A stretch of DNA of 64,000 nucleotides, from contig CALXPO010000018.1 in the NCBI GenBank assembly GCA_944390315.1, forward strand, positions 1 through 64,000, read 5' to 3'. This DNA is from an uncultured Alphaproteobacteria bacterium (GTDB taxonomy: Bacteria; Pseudomonadota; Alphaproteobacteria; RF32; CAG-239). The notes under the pieces are model-generated. The model searched no databases. It was given only the letters and a program-made list of their open reading frames with translations, and was not told the DNA's origin. Position 1 is the first letter of the stretch, and each line of letters begins with the position of its first letter. Made by a program: the position numbers and the translations under genes. Below are positions 1 through 8,687 of this stretch, in pieces.

Positions 1-1810
1 AAACATAGATATTTCCCGCATTAGCAATACTGTTATTCAATTGAACGTACTGAGGAGTTCTTGACGTCTCTTCATCAATGCCTTTGTCACCATCTATACC
101 TAGGCTATAACCACTTTTACCATCAATGCCGTCATTTATTAATATAATTCCGTTATTGCTCGTCGTCAGTGCCAGATCTCTGACGTCTCCGATGCCAGAC
201 GAATCTATTGTTACGTCCCAATCTACATTCTGGTCACTAAAGCCTGGAAAAAGATCATAATCAGGATAGAACCATCTTGCCTCATTCAAAACATAAAAAG
301 CATTATGTTCTCCATTTGCCATATTACCGTCTATTATAGATGTGTAATTATCTGCCGTAATCTTAATACCACTGCCATAGAAAGCGCCACCTAACGCATC
401 TCCGTTCGCGGCTTGAGCATAATTGTTAAGGAATGACGAATTATAAAAATTCAATTGACCAAGAACTTGAAGCGTAATATCTGTAACGGGGATTGCGTTA
501 TTTATCATTTCTTGCGCATCAATAATACTCCTTTTAAAACTTTCTAAGATTCCTTTTTGATATGCTTCTGATTGCTGATAAAATCGCGATAAATACTCTT
601 CTCCGTCTTCTTCACTCATCGCTCCGGTTTTTATGTTTATGTTAACATAATCTTCCGCAGTTACATTATCCGGAGATAATTCCAGCAAATAAGCATAGAC
701 TGAATCAGCTTTGTATTGATTAAAATCACTTTCATTATCGACAGTCATCGTTCCAGAAACAATTTGCCAGTTCGCTGATGCAGTAGCATATCCTTGAGGA
801 ATATACACCTCCATCTCTTGGTCATTATATTTCAGATTAATATGATATATCAAATTATTAAACAGGCGTGAATCTCCAATCCTCATATAGGTATTGTTAT
901 AAACAGCTCCGCCATAGGCATCTCCTTGACGACTGATTGCATAATTGCTGATATAATCACCACTCAAATTGCTGATTGTACCGGTATTGTATATAGCACC
1001 TCCCCAAACTGGTCCTTTATCTTGAGAAGAGGTGTTTCCAAAAAAATCACCAATTATATTATCAATCGCAGCACTATTTGAAATTGCACCGCCAAACCTT
1101 CCCATATTTCCAATAAAGTTTCCGCTAATATCTCCGATAAACTGTTCATTGTAAATTGCTCCGGGTCCTGACATAGAGCTATTGTTTATAAAATCTCCCG
1201 CAAAACCTGCAATTCTTCCTTTATTATAAACTGCTCCGGTATTATAAGAGTTATAATTGCTTATAAATGATCCGGTTATTAAGCCTATTCTTCCTACATT
1301 ATAAATTACTCCGCCAAAAGCTTCTCCGATTCTCTCAGTTTCAATAAAATCGGCGGTGATATTCACCGAAGAATTATTTCGTGTATTATAAATGGCTCCG
1401 CCATTTGAGGATGAAGATATTCCCTTAAATACCACATCCGTGACATCGGCTGTGGCTAAAGTATTATCAATACGCTCACTTGTTTCCGTATAATTATCAG
1501 GTTTCGTATAAGTATATTTAAAATATTGAAGTTGATTGTTCGGAAGTTGAACGGCTATCGTATTGTCTCCTGCCGCCTCTGCCGGTTCCCATGTAATGCT
1601 TGGTGAACTGCCGATGCCTGCTGGATTTAATACAATCTTATAATATTTTGTCGTCAAATTCCCTTCACTATCTGTCTCTTGCAGCGTGAAGTTATAATCG
1701 CTTGAAGTGCCTTCTTCTATGTTATAAATATTGTCTGCCGCCAAGACCGACGTACTTAAAAATGTTCCTGCCAAAAGGGCTGAAAAACCTACTGTGCTTT
1801 TTGAAATCAT
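1..1810 (-). CDS. Autotransporter-like secreted surface protein, C-terminus cut by window edge
   Basis: The reading frame is open from the ATG at 1810 to the window edge, giving 603 codons with no stop, so the C-terminus lies outside. An N-terminal signal peptide of about 25 residues ends in VLAA. From about residue 120 to 300 the protein carries irregular repeats of about 20-25 residues with a GAIYN or GAVYN core followed by G-D/N-F-I/F-x-N, rich in Gly, Asn, Ile and Ser. This resembles the beta-helical passenger of polymorphic autotransporters and adhesins. No beta-barrel is visible because the end is missing. An AGGA ribosome site lies about 11 bases before the ATG. Export to the cell surface is inferred from repeat type and signal peptide; ligand unknown. 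Confidence 0.75.
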   Translation of the reverse strand, partial: MISKSTVGFSALLAGTFLSTSVLAADNIYNIEEGTSSDYNFTLQETDSEGNLTTKYYKIVLNPAGIGSSPSITWEPAEAAGDNTIAVQLPNNQLQYFKYTYTKPDNYTETSERIDNTLATADVTDVVFKGISSSSNGGAIYNTRNNSSVNITADFIETERIGEAFGGVIYNVGRIGLITGSFISNYNSYNTGAVYNKGRIAGFAGDFINNSSMSGPGAIYNEQFIGDISGNFIGNMGRFGGAISNSAAIDNIIGDFFGNTSSQDKGPVWGGAIYNTGTISNLSGDYISNYAISRQGDAYGGAVYNNTYMRIGDSRLFNNLIYHINLKYNDQEMEVYIPQGYATASANWQIVSGTMTVDNESDFNQYKADSVYAYLLELSPDNVTAEDYVNINIKTGAMSEEDGEEYLSRFYQQSEAYQKGILESFKRSIIDAQEMINNAIPVTDITLQVLGQLNFYNSSFLNNYAQAANGDALGGAFYGSGIKITADNYTSIIDGNMANGEHNAFYVLNEARWFYPDYDLFPGFSDQNVDWDVTIDSSGIGDVRDLALTTSNNGIILINDGIDGKSGYSLGIDGDKGIDEETSRTPQYVQLNNSIANAGNIYV

Positions 1811-1954
1811 GTGTATAATCCTGTCTATTTGGTATTTATAAGGTTTATCTCAAACAAAAGTTTTATTTGGATATTCAGAAGATTACCAAATAAAGTTCTA
1901 TAAGACAAGACATATTTTGACAAAATCAGATTGCACCTTGTTTATTTATGACTT

Positions 1955-3736
1955 CTATTTCAGCTTAAATTGCGCATCGTACAAATTTCTATATGCACCG
2001 TTGGGCTTAGCCATCAGCTCCTCATGAGTACCCATTTCGACAATTTCTCCGTCATTTAAAACGACAATCACATCTGCATTCTGAATTGTGGATAACCTAT
2101 GGGCAATGACAAAAACCGTGCGATCTTGCATCAGATTGTCTATGGCTTTTTGAACAACTGCCTCTGAACGATTATCTAATGCTGAGGTTGCTTCATCCAA
2201 TATGACTATAGGTGCATTTTTCACTAAAGCACGCGCAATGGCTAAGCGTTGGCGTTGACCTCCGGAAAGCGCGGAACCTCGTTCTCCTATATTGCAATCA
2301 ATACCTTTTTCATGCTCTTTTACAAAATCATCGAGATACGCCATTTTTAACGCTTTTTGAATTTCCTCATCCGTGGCGTCCGCTTTGCCCAGCAAAATAT
2401 TGTCTCTTATCGTGCCCGAAAATAAAAAATTGTCTTGAAAAACAATAGCTATTTTGTCTCTCAATGATTTTAATGAATAATCGCGTACATCTATGCCGTC
2501 TATTGTCACAGAACCCTTTTTAACATCATAAAAACGCGGCAGCAAATTAACTATCGTCGTTTTTCCGCCACCTGAATTTCCAACCAAAGCGACCGTCGAA
2601 CCTGCTTTGATTTTCAAATTTATGTCCTTGAGCACCGGAATATTTTCTTCATATTCAAAGTCGACATGATCAAAACTAATCGAATCTGCAATTTCCTTAA
2701 GTTCTATGGCATTTTCTTTATCCACGATATCCGGCTGCATTTCCAAAATATCCGTAATTCGTTCAATCGCTAAAAACGAAATTTGGACATTATTAAAGTT
2801 TTTGCCTATTCCCTTAATCGGTGTATAAAGCATAATCAAAGCCGTTATAAAAGATACAAAATTACCTGATGTAATTGTCCCGTTCACGATTAAATAACTG
2901 CCAAAACCTATCACGGCACCAACACCGATGGATACAACAACATGCATAAGCGGCGTCATCCAACCTGTTTTTTTGACAACCTTCATGGTGAGCTTAAACA
3001 GATTTTTTAATATTTCATTAAAATGAAAATACATCTTTTCTTGTAAATTATATGACGCAATCGTCTTATTTCCGGCATGACATTCATTATAATGCGTCAG
3101 AATATTTGATGAACGAAGGATAGAGTCCTTTATCAAATCTTTAATCCTTCTTCTTACTTGCGAAAGCGGAAGAAGAGCACACAATAAAACAACTATCGCA
3201 ATAATGGATAGCTGCCATGAATTATATATCAAAACCGCTATCAGCGATATGGATGAGAAAAAACGAGATACAAACAATTTCAAATTATCCAGCAATCCCG
3301 TACACGCCGTATCTGCATCCGTTGCAAAACGTTGGATAATCGCTCCCGAAGGATTTTGATCAAAAAAAGCCGGTTCAAAACTCATCATTTTTTTGAATAA
3401 GGCACGTTTCAAATCATGATTTATTTTAGTGCCTACCCAAGTGCTTAAATATGTGGCGGCATAATTCAAAAAACCTTGTACGGTCGTAAAAGCCACAATC
3501 AGTATCGGTATATATACCGGAGATTGAACATTTTTATCCACTAGTACATAGTCCATATACGGCTTGAGAGCCAGCGCAATTACAGAATCCAAGGCACCTA
3601 CCGGTATACATATCAGTATAGCCAATAACGCTCTTACCCAATATGGCTTTATAAACGGCCACATTATTTTATAATGGTCGGCAAATTTTATTTTTTGTTT
3701 TGTTTCCGGATCTAAAATAAGTCTTTTGTTTGTCAT
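1955..3736 (-). CDS. ABC exporter, MsbA-type fused permease and ATPase
   Basis: This 593-residue half-transporter has an N-terminal six-helix ABC transmembrane domain (about residues 25-310) fused to a nucleotide-binding domain. Walker A is GNSGGGKT at 386-393, the signature LSGGQ at 490-494, and Walker B VILDEA at 511-516, followed by an H-loop in VIAHRLS. All catalytic motifs are intact. Such proteins work as homodimers in the inner membrane and flip lipids, lipid A precursors or drugs. The MsbA-like assignment follows overall domain order and length; the substrate is not determined by sequence. The DUF1294 gene lies 31 bases upstream on the same strand. Confidence 0.9.
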   Translation of the reverse strand: MTNKRLILDPETKQKIKFADHYKIMWPFIKPYWVRALLAILICIPVGALDSVIALALKPYMDYVLVDKNVQSPVYIPILIVAFTTVQGFLNYAATYLSTWVGTKINHDLKRALFKKMMSFEPAFFDQNPSGAIIQRFATDADTACTGLLDNLKLFVSRFFSSISLIAVLIYNSWQLSIIAIVVLLCALLPLSQVRRRIKDLIKDSILRSSNILTHYNECHAGNKTIASYNLQEKMYFHFNEILKNLFKLTMKVVKKTGWMTPLMHVVVSIGVGAVIGFGSYLIVNGTITSGNFVSFITALIMLYTPIKGIGKNFNNVQISFLAIERITDILEMQPDIVDKENAIELKEIADSISFDHVDFEYEENIPVLKDINLKIKAGSTVALVGNSGGGKTTIVNLLPRFYDVKKGSVTIDGIDVRDYSLKSLRDKIAIVFQDNFLFSGTIRDNILLGKADATDEEIQKALKMAYLDDFVKEHEKGIDCNIGERGSALSGGQRQRLAIARALVKNAPIVILDEATSALDNRSEAVVQKAIDNLMQDRTVFVIAHRLSTIQNADVIVVLNDGEIVEMGTHEELMAKPNGAYRNLYDAQFKLK

Positions 3737-3767
3737 CGTCTTTTAAACCAGTTGTATGATATGCAAA

Positions 3768-4223
3768 TTATATGATATGCAAAAATTTTAATATAACGTA
3801 AATAAGCCCTGCCTCAAAAAACATCATTGCCCAAAAAAACATCTGGTAGCTTCTTTTCTTTGACTTATGATGAAAAATTTTTTGACCTAAAAGTGCTCCG
3901 CCCCAGCCGCCTAAAAATTCCAAAGTATGCAAATTGCTTTCCGGAACCCGCCAACGCCCGCTTTGCGCTGCCCGCTTATCTACACCATATGCTACAAATG
4001 TGATTATATTTATAGAAATAAGCTGAAACACCAAAAACAGCATCAAAGTCTTGGGATGAAAAGGCGTAACCGTAAAAAAATTGTTCTCTACATAATAGGC
4101 TGCCAAAATCACCAAACCGACATGCACCATGTAAAAACTGTTTTTTTGCAGCGGCGGAATAATCAGCAACAATCCAATTAATATTATCGTAAAGGTCAGG
4201 ACCATCTTTTTCTCAATTATCAT
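3768..4223 (-). CDS. DUF1294 family membrane protein
   Basis: This 151-residue protein has about four hydrophobic segments. The second half carries the DUF1294 signature: D-K-R-A-A at about 82, then R-x-P-E, and a Gly-rich E-F-L-G-G-W-G-G stretch followed by H-K-S-K-K-R-S-Y. DUF1294 proteins are small inner-membrane proteins of unknown function, sometimes fused to a cold-shock domain. This one has no cold-shock domain. It lies upstream of the ABC exporter on the same strand and may be cotranscribed with it. Confidence 0.85.
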   Translation of the reverse strand: MIIEKKMVLTFTIILIGLLLIIPPLQKNSFYMVHVGLVILAAYYVENNFFTVTPFHPKTLMLFLVFQLISINIITFVAYGVDKRAAQSGRWRVPESNLHTLEFLGGWGGALLGQKIFHHKSKKRSYQMFFWAMMFFEAGLIYVILKFLHII

Positions 4224-4310
4224 TTATTGTACCCCGAAAATATAAAACAGAAAAAATATAAAAGCAATAAACTTAAATTTACTAAAAAACGGAAAGCGTA
4301 AAAAATTTGA

Positions 4311-4339
4311 TTGAGAAAATAATAAATATCTCGTATACT
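4311..4339 (+). promoter_or_regulatory. Sigma70-type promoter for the lipoprotein pair
   Basis: TTGAGA at 4311-4316 and TATACT at 4334-4339 are separated by exactly 17 bases. Transcription would start near 4346, giving a short leader with AAAGG at about 4361 before the ATG at 4375. Confidence 0.65.
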
Positions 4340-4374
4340 CCGTTTGAGTTGGTAAAAAAGAAAGGCTAATAAAC

Positions 4375-4920
4375 ATGAAAAAAATATTTTTTATTCTGGC
4401 CCTCAGCTCTTTAGCCGGTTGTACCGCTGCATGGCAAAACGAACCGAAACAGGCTGATACCGAACAAAAAACTTATCCTCGTTTCGTAACAGAAACACCA
4501 TACGGTCTCAGCAACCTTTACGAGGAAACATCTGCTCCCCAGATGTATTCTGTTATTGCTGCCCGCGTAACCAATAAAATGTTGGATCAAACAACCGAAA
4601 TTTATGAAAAAAATATAAAGCCTAAATTATATGTCAGACAGATTAAAAAAGCCGGTATCGAACATATTCCCGACGGTTTTTACCATATTCGACAGGTAAC
4701 TAAAGACATTATCAGCGGTTCTAAGACTTATACCTTAGTCAACACTCAGGAAGATGCCGATTATTGGCTTGATATTACCGTTAGTAAAATAAGCATAAAC
4801 GATATTCCGGGAAATCTGTTGCAATATAAAATGTTATTGCTTGATAAAAGTAATAACGAAGTAGGCAATTGGACGGAAACAATCCGTCAGGTTCAAAACG
4901 ATGATAGAAGTTGGTGGTAA
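4375..4920 (+). CDS. Predicted lipoprotein of unknown function
   Basis: The 181-residue product starts with a short signal peptide ending in the lipobox L-A-G-C, with the lipidated cysteine at residue 16. Removing the signal leaves a soluble domain of about 165 residues. Its C-terminal half (ADYWLDITV, then LLDKSNNEVG) loosely resembles the beta-strand pattern of LpoB or TolB-like envelope lipoproteins, but the match is too weak to name it. The following gene overlaps this stop, suggesting translational coupling and a joint envelope role. A strong promoter lies upstream. Confidence 0.75.
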   Translation: MKKIFFILALSSLAGCTAAWQNEPKQADTEQKTYPRFVTETPYGLSNLYEETSAPQMYSVIAARVTNKMLDQTTEIYEKNIKPKLYVRQIKKAGIEHIPDGFYHIRQVTKDIISGSKTYTLVNTQEDADYWLDITVSKISINDIPGNLLQYKMLLLDKSNNEVGNWTETIRQVQNDDRSWW

Positions 4921-6184
4921 ATTGAAAACAGGTTTATTGTTAGCATCCGTTGCGGTGTTCGGTGCTTTGGCTTTTTCCGCACGCACTTCGGATTTAGTCA
5001 AAATTAAAGGGGAAGCCTGCGAAAAATTTGTTCCAGGACAGTCCAAATCAAGTATCAGAGTCCGTGTAACAGATAAGGCTAGTTATAATGCGGTTAGCCA
5101 AATTCCAAACTTGGCTGAGGCACGTTCTAATATGCTGGAACACGATTTTAATGTTATTGTCTATAACCTTGTCGATAATTATGTACGTGACTTAATGGTT
5201 CGGACGACAAGCCAAAACGATGATGAATTATGCGTTAAAGTAACCGGTGCCATTCCCGTGTCAGATATTGATCAGGTGATTGCTAATTACTCACCTAATA
5301 CCCCAGCTCCCGAATATGATATCAAAGAAGCTGCCGGTATTGAAGAAGAAGTTTTGACTCCCGACGATGATGTAACACCGGCATTCCAACCCGAACCCGA
5401 GGCCGAGGTCTTGTATAACGGTATTGAAGAACAAAAGTCGGAAGAACAGAAAAATCAGCAGGAACACGAAGATGAACAAGAAGTTGAAATAACTGATATT
5501 CAGCAAAAAGTTGTCTACACGCCAGAAATGGATTCGTCACAAGAACTTCCCGCCGACAATAATTTAGCAAATAACAATATTGAAACGGACAACTTAGTCT
5601 CCTCTCCTGAAGACGAAGCCGTACCTCAAGAAAATATTTTGCCCCAAAACGGCAATGCATCTGATAGTCTTTCATCAGTTGATTCTTCGGAGGTGCAAGA
5701 AAATTCTGATAGTCTTGACGTCCTTGATACAAATAACACGGAAATTTCTTCGTCCAAACCCAAAGCTGTGATTGATTATACGGCAAATGTGTATGTCGGA
5801 CCGGTTGAGTTTAATAATAACACGCATTCTGCAAAACCTTCCCAAGTACTCAAAGACATGTTTGCAGATACCGACGGATATCGCTTGGTTGATAATCCGC
5901 AAAGCGCGATATATGCTTTTTATCCCAAAGTCCTTAAAGCAAAAGTCGAAGCACTCAATTCTCAAACAAAACGCATTCAGATGGTCGTATCTTTGCAATT
6001 GCAAGTGAAAGATTCAAATATATCTTACTCAGAACATCAAAACCGCTTTGTCCTTTTTGAAAGCACGGAAAAAGAGCAAGATATTGCTCAAAAATTATTA
6101 CACAAATTGCTTAGAAAAGCCGGACGCAAACTTTTTGATAAAGTGGAGCAAGAAGAGCAAAAAAGAAAAGCTCAAAATCAATAG
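4901..6184 (+). CDS. Secreted acidic low-complexity protein, coupled to the lipoprotein
   Basis: This 427-residue product has a signal-peptide-like hydrophobic stretch ending in ALAFSA near residue 27. A folded N-terminal part (about 30-130) has a pattern reminiscent of LPP20/FlgT-type domains. Next comes a long acidic Glu/Gln/Asp/Ser-rich linker (about 145-290), then a second folded domain (about 295-400) with a lysine-rich tail. The ATG at 4901 overlaps the lipoprotein gene by 20 bases. A TTG at 4922, just after the lipoprotein stop and preceded by GGTGG, is an equally good start and places the signal peptide at the very N-terminus. I do not recognise the family; the pairing suggests an envelope complex. 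Confidence 0.7.
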   Translation: MIEVGGKLKTGLLLASVAVFGALAFSARTSDLVKIKGEACEKFVPGQSKSSIRVRVTDKASYNAVSQIPNLAEARSNMLEHDFNVIVYNLVDNYVRDLMVRTTSQNDDELCVKVTGAIPVSDIDQVIANYSPNTPAPEYDIKEAAGIEEEVLTPDDDVTPAFQPEPEAEVLYNGIEEQKSEEQKNQQEHEDEQEVEITDIQQKVVYTPEMDSSQELPADNNLANNNIETDNLVSSPEDEAVPQENILPQNGNASDSLSSVDSSEVQENSDSLDVLDTNNTEISSSKPKAVIDYTANVYVGPVEFNNNTHSAKPSQVLKDMFADTDGYRLVDNPQSAIYAFYPKVLKAKVEALNSQTKRIQMVVSLQLQVKDSNISYSEHQNRFVLFESTEKEQDIAQKLLHKLLRKAGRKLFDKVEQEEQKRKAQNQ

Positions 6185-6220
6185 CTCATGGAAAATTATA
6201 TGGAATAAATATCTCCAAAC

Positions 6221-6242
6221 GGCCCCCGTATAATCGGGGGCC
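6221..6242 (+). terminator. GC-rich hairpin after the lipoprotein operon
   Basis: GGCCCCCG at 6221-6228 pairs with CGGGGGCC at 6235-6242, an 8-bp perfect stem, 37 bases after the upstream stop. There is no T-run on either side, so it may be a weak terminator or an mRNA 3'-end stabiliser. Confidence 0.4.
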
Positions 6243-6364
6243 AAAAGTTATACGATTTATAAACCATAATACTAAATTTGCCAAATATCCTTGATGTGGC
6301 AAATGCGTCTATTTGCCATCTCTTCATAGAATTTTAATTGTCGGAAATTATTTTGATGCTTTTT

Positions 6365-6835
6365 CTATAATGCATTTCCATTTTCTATTTGGGAATAAAA
6401 ATCATGACATATCTCAGAACTAAACAAACAATCAAACAAATAATTGCCTAAGTTATCATGATATGTCGTTAATGCATCGTAGCCTGAAGAAAACACAAGT
6501 TGCGATCCTTCACACATGGCCGGCAGCAACTGTCTGCAACCAAAATCTTGTAAAACCGCTATCATTTCTTTGCGTTTATCTTCATCCCAATTCGTAAAAT
6601 CAACGTTGACTATATAGGTATATTGTATCTGCTTGTCTTTACGCTTAATATCAATCCAACGAATACCATTTTGAATTTCGACCGGCAACATCTCTTTCAT
6701 TGTTTGAAGTTGTTGATCTATATTTTTATCATCTCTTTTGTTTGTGGGCATATTACCGATATCCGCCCGCACCGGGGAAAAGAACAGAACCGAAATGAGA
6801 CAAAATATATATTTATAAATCTTCACTTTCAGCAT
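6365..6835 (-). CDS. Small secreted protein of unknown function
   Basis: The 156-residue product begins with a signal peptide (hydrophobic core IFCLISVLFF, probable cleavage after PVRA at residue 24). The mature part of about 130 residues is soluble and holds four cysteines in its C-terminal half (FGCRQLLPAMC, LFDCLF, EICHDF), suggesting two disulfides in the periplasm. I do not recognise the family. It stands alone between two operons, downstream of the Bat operon on the same strand with a gap of about 100 bases. Confidence 0.65.
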   Translation of the reverse strand: MLKVKIYKYIFCLISVLFFSPVRADIGNMPTNKRDDKNIDQQLQTMKEMLPVEIQNGIRWIDIKRKDKQIQYTYIVNVDFTNWDEDKRKEMIAVLQDFGCRQLLPAMCEGSQLVFSSGYDALTTYHDNLGNYLFDCLFSSEICHDFYSQIENGNAL

Positions 6836-6933
6836 TTTCCCCAGCCTTTTATGATGAATAACCTATATACTGTTAACATTAAGTTATATCTGCCTAAACG
6901 TCAAGCGGCAGATTTTTAAACATTCCTTCGCTA

Positions 6934-8685
6934 TTATTTATACAATTTCGGTAACAGCACATCGTCTCTTTTTTGGCGTTTTTTAGCTTGCTTGCTGATA
7001 CGAACAAAAATATCCATAAAACGACTGACATTAAAATCTTCTTTGCTTCCACGATAAAGAGCCTGACGCAATTGCTTTAAGGCGCGTGTAAACTCTTCAT
7101 CATTTAGCATTGCCGCAACATCATCGAGATTGCGAATTTCTTCAGACGGAAAAGTTTTTTTTGCCCATAGCAAAACTTGATTGCGAATTTCTTTCAAATC
7201 ATTGTTTCTCACAGCTTGCATCATATTTCCCGAAGATTTTTCTTCTTTGGTCTCTGCTTTTGCCGATTTCGTCACACCTGTCTGACGACGTAAAATCAAC
7301 CAACTTATTAAAACACCGCCAAGAAAAGCCAAAACGACATATAACCATACAAAATTGCGATGAATCGGCTCTGCTTGCGGCAAAGGCGTATTCATATCGG
7401 TTTTATTATTTTCATTCTGAGATGCAGGAATTGCCGTTTCAACATCACTTAGAATCGGAGTTGCTCCTTGTACTACTTTTATTTTTTGAGCCGGTAATAT
7501 TTGTTGTTCAAACTTATTTGTTAAAACATTGTACCAGTTTACGACAATGGAAGGAATCGTCAGCTCTCCTGCTTTCTCAGGAATATATACTGTTTTTATT
7601 TTCATAACCGAAACAACGTCTTCACCTTTAACCTCACTTACCGTTTGCGGTTTTTCAGGGTATATTTTCATCCCTTTCATCTCGGCAATTTGAATCTGCG
7701 GTAATTGAGAATCAATTACGCCCGTTACACGCAAATAAATTTCTCTGGCAACGGCTTCTCCCGTCTTGAATTCCGGAAGTTTTTGCTGCCAGTCGGAATA
7801 AATTTCCACTTTTTTGGCCGGTAACCACCAGTTACCGTTATTTTCATCGGGAATCTTCTTAACTTCCATACTAATAGCCCGAGCCTTTAAATTAACCGGA
7901 ATTTTACGACCGAACATATCCAAACCAAAAGCAGGATCAGCCAATCCGCCAAAGGCTCCCAGAAGTCCTCCTATTGAATTATTTTGGCGGTCATCACTGA
8001 CATAATATCCCTGAAAAACAACTTCCGGAATAATCAGCTTGCCGCTTTTTTGCGGAAACAACGCATAATTAAATGTAATTTCTTTTTCTTCAACTCCATT
8101 ATTTAAAACTGATTTGATTGTTGGCTCTCCAAGAGCACGAATAATCCACTCATCGGTATTGGTTGCCATAAATTGCGGCGTTGTTCCTTGCAGCGGAACG
8201 TTGGTTTTTATTTTAAAACTGTAATTAATTTGCTGTTGTACAAATGGATTTGGGGTACTGATACTGCGACTGACCGCAAATTTTGGTCCTGAAGTTACCG
8301 ACGCCTCTGTCGAAGACGCATCAGCGGCAACAACTTGTAAATTTATTGGTTGACTTTGTGCCGTTCCGACAGACAGAGAGGGAATTTCTATACGACCTAT
8401 TTTATTAGCCATCAGCGACACTTCCCAAATATAAGTTTTTTTCATCTTGCCGTTGCGGTAAGTGCCGCGGTAAGAATTTGAAATCATTGAAACCGTAAAA
8501 TCTTTTTCCAACACCGAAAAATCCGGACGTTGATTGCCGGGGTCACCGTCATATTCCAAACTCAAGACGAAAATTTCTCCTGCCGGTACCGGATTGCGAT
8601 TGACTTTTGCCGTCAAACTTGCCGCCGACGCCGTTGCAATCAACCACATATTAAACACAACCACAAATAAAAACAGTTTTTTCAT
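6934..8685 (-). CDS. batD: BatD family protein (oxygen-tolerance domain)
   Basis: This 583-residue product has a signal peptide ending near residue 21 (ATASAA), an extracytoplasmic region of beta-sandwich BatD repeats (about 25-420), one transmembrane helix near 440-460, and a cytoplasmic tail of about 120 residues. It is the last gene of the Bat operon and starts two bases after the BatB/C stop. In Bacteroides and spirochaetes, Bat proteins form a membrane-associated complex linked to stress or oxygen tolerance; the biochemical role is poorly defined. Start ATG 8685 is supported by the signal peptide. Confidence 0.85.
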   Translation of the reverse strand: MKKLFLFVVVFNMWLIATASAASLTAKVNRNPVPAGEIFVLSLEYDGDPGNQRPDFSVLEKDFTVSMISNSYRGTYRNGKMKKTYIWEVSLMANKIGRIEIPSLSVGTAQSQPINLQVVAADASSTEASVTSGPKFAVSRSISTPNPFVQQQINYSFKIKTNVPLQGTTPQFMATNTDEWIIRALGEPTIKSVLNNGVEEKEITFNYALFPQKSGKLIIPEVVFQGYYVSDDRQNNSIGGLLGAFGGLADPAFGLDMFGRKIPVNLKARAISMEVKKIPDENNGNWWLPAKKVEIYSDWQQKLPEFKTGEAVAREIYLRVTGVIDSQLPQIQIAEMKGMKIYPEKPQTVSEVKGEDVVSVMKIKTVYIPEKAGELTIPSIVVNWYNVLTNKFEQQILPAQKIKVVQGATPILSDVETAIPASQNENNKTDMNTPLPQAEPIHRNFVWLYVVLAFLGGVLISWLILRRQTGVTKSAKAETKEEKSSGNMMQAVRNNDLKEIRNQVLLWAKKTFPSEEIRNLDDVAAMLNDEEFTRALKQLRQALYRGSKEDFNVSRFMDIFVRISKQAKKRQKRDDVLLPKLYK

Positions 8686-8687
8686 CT

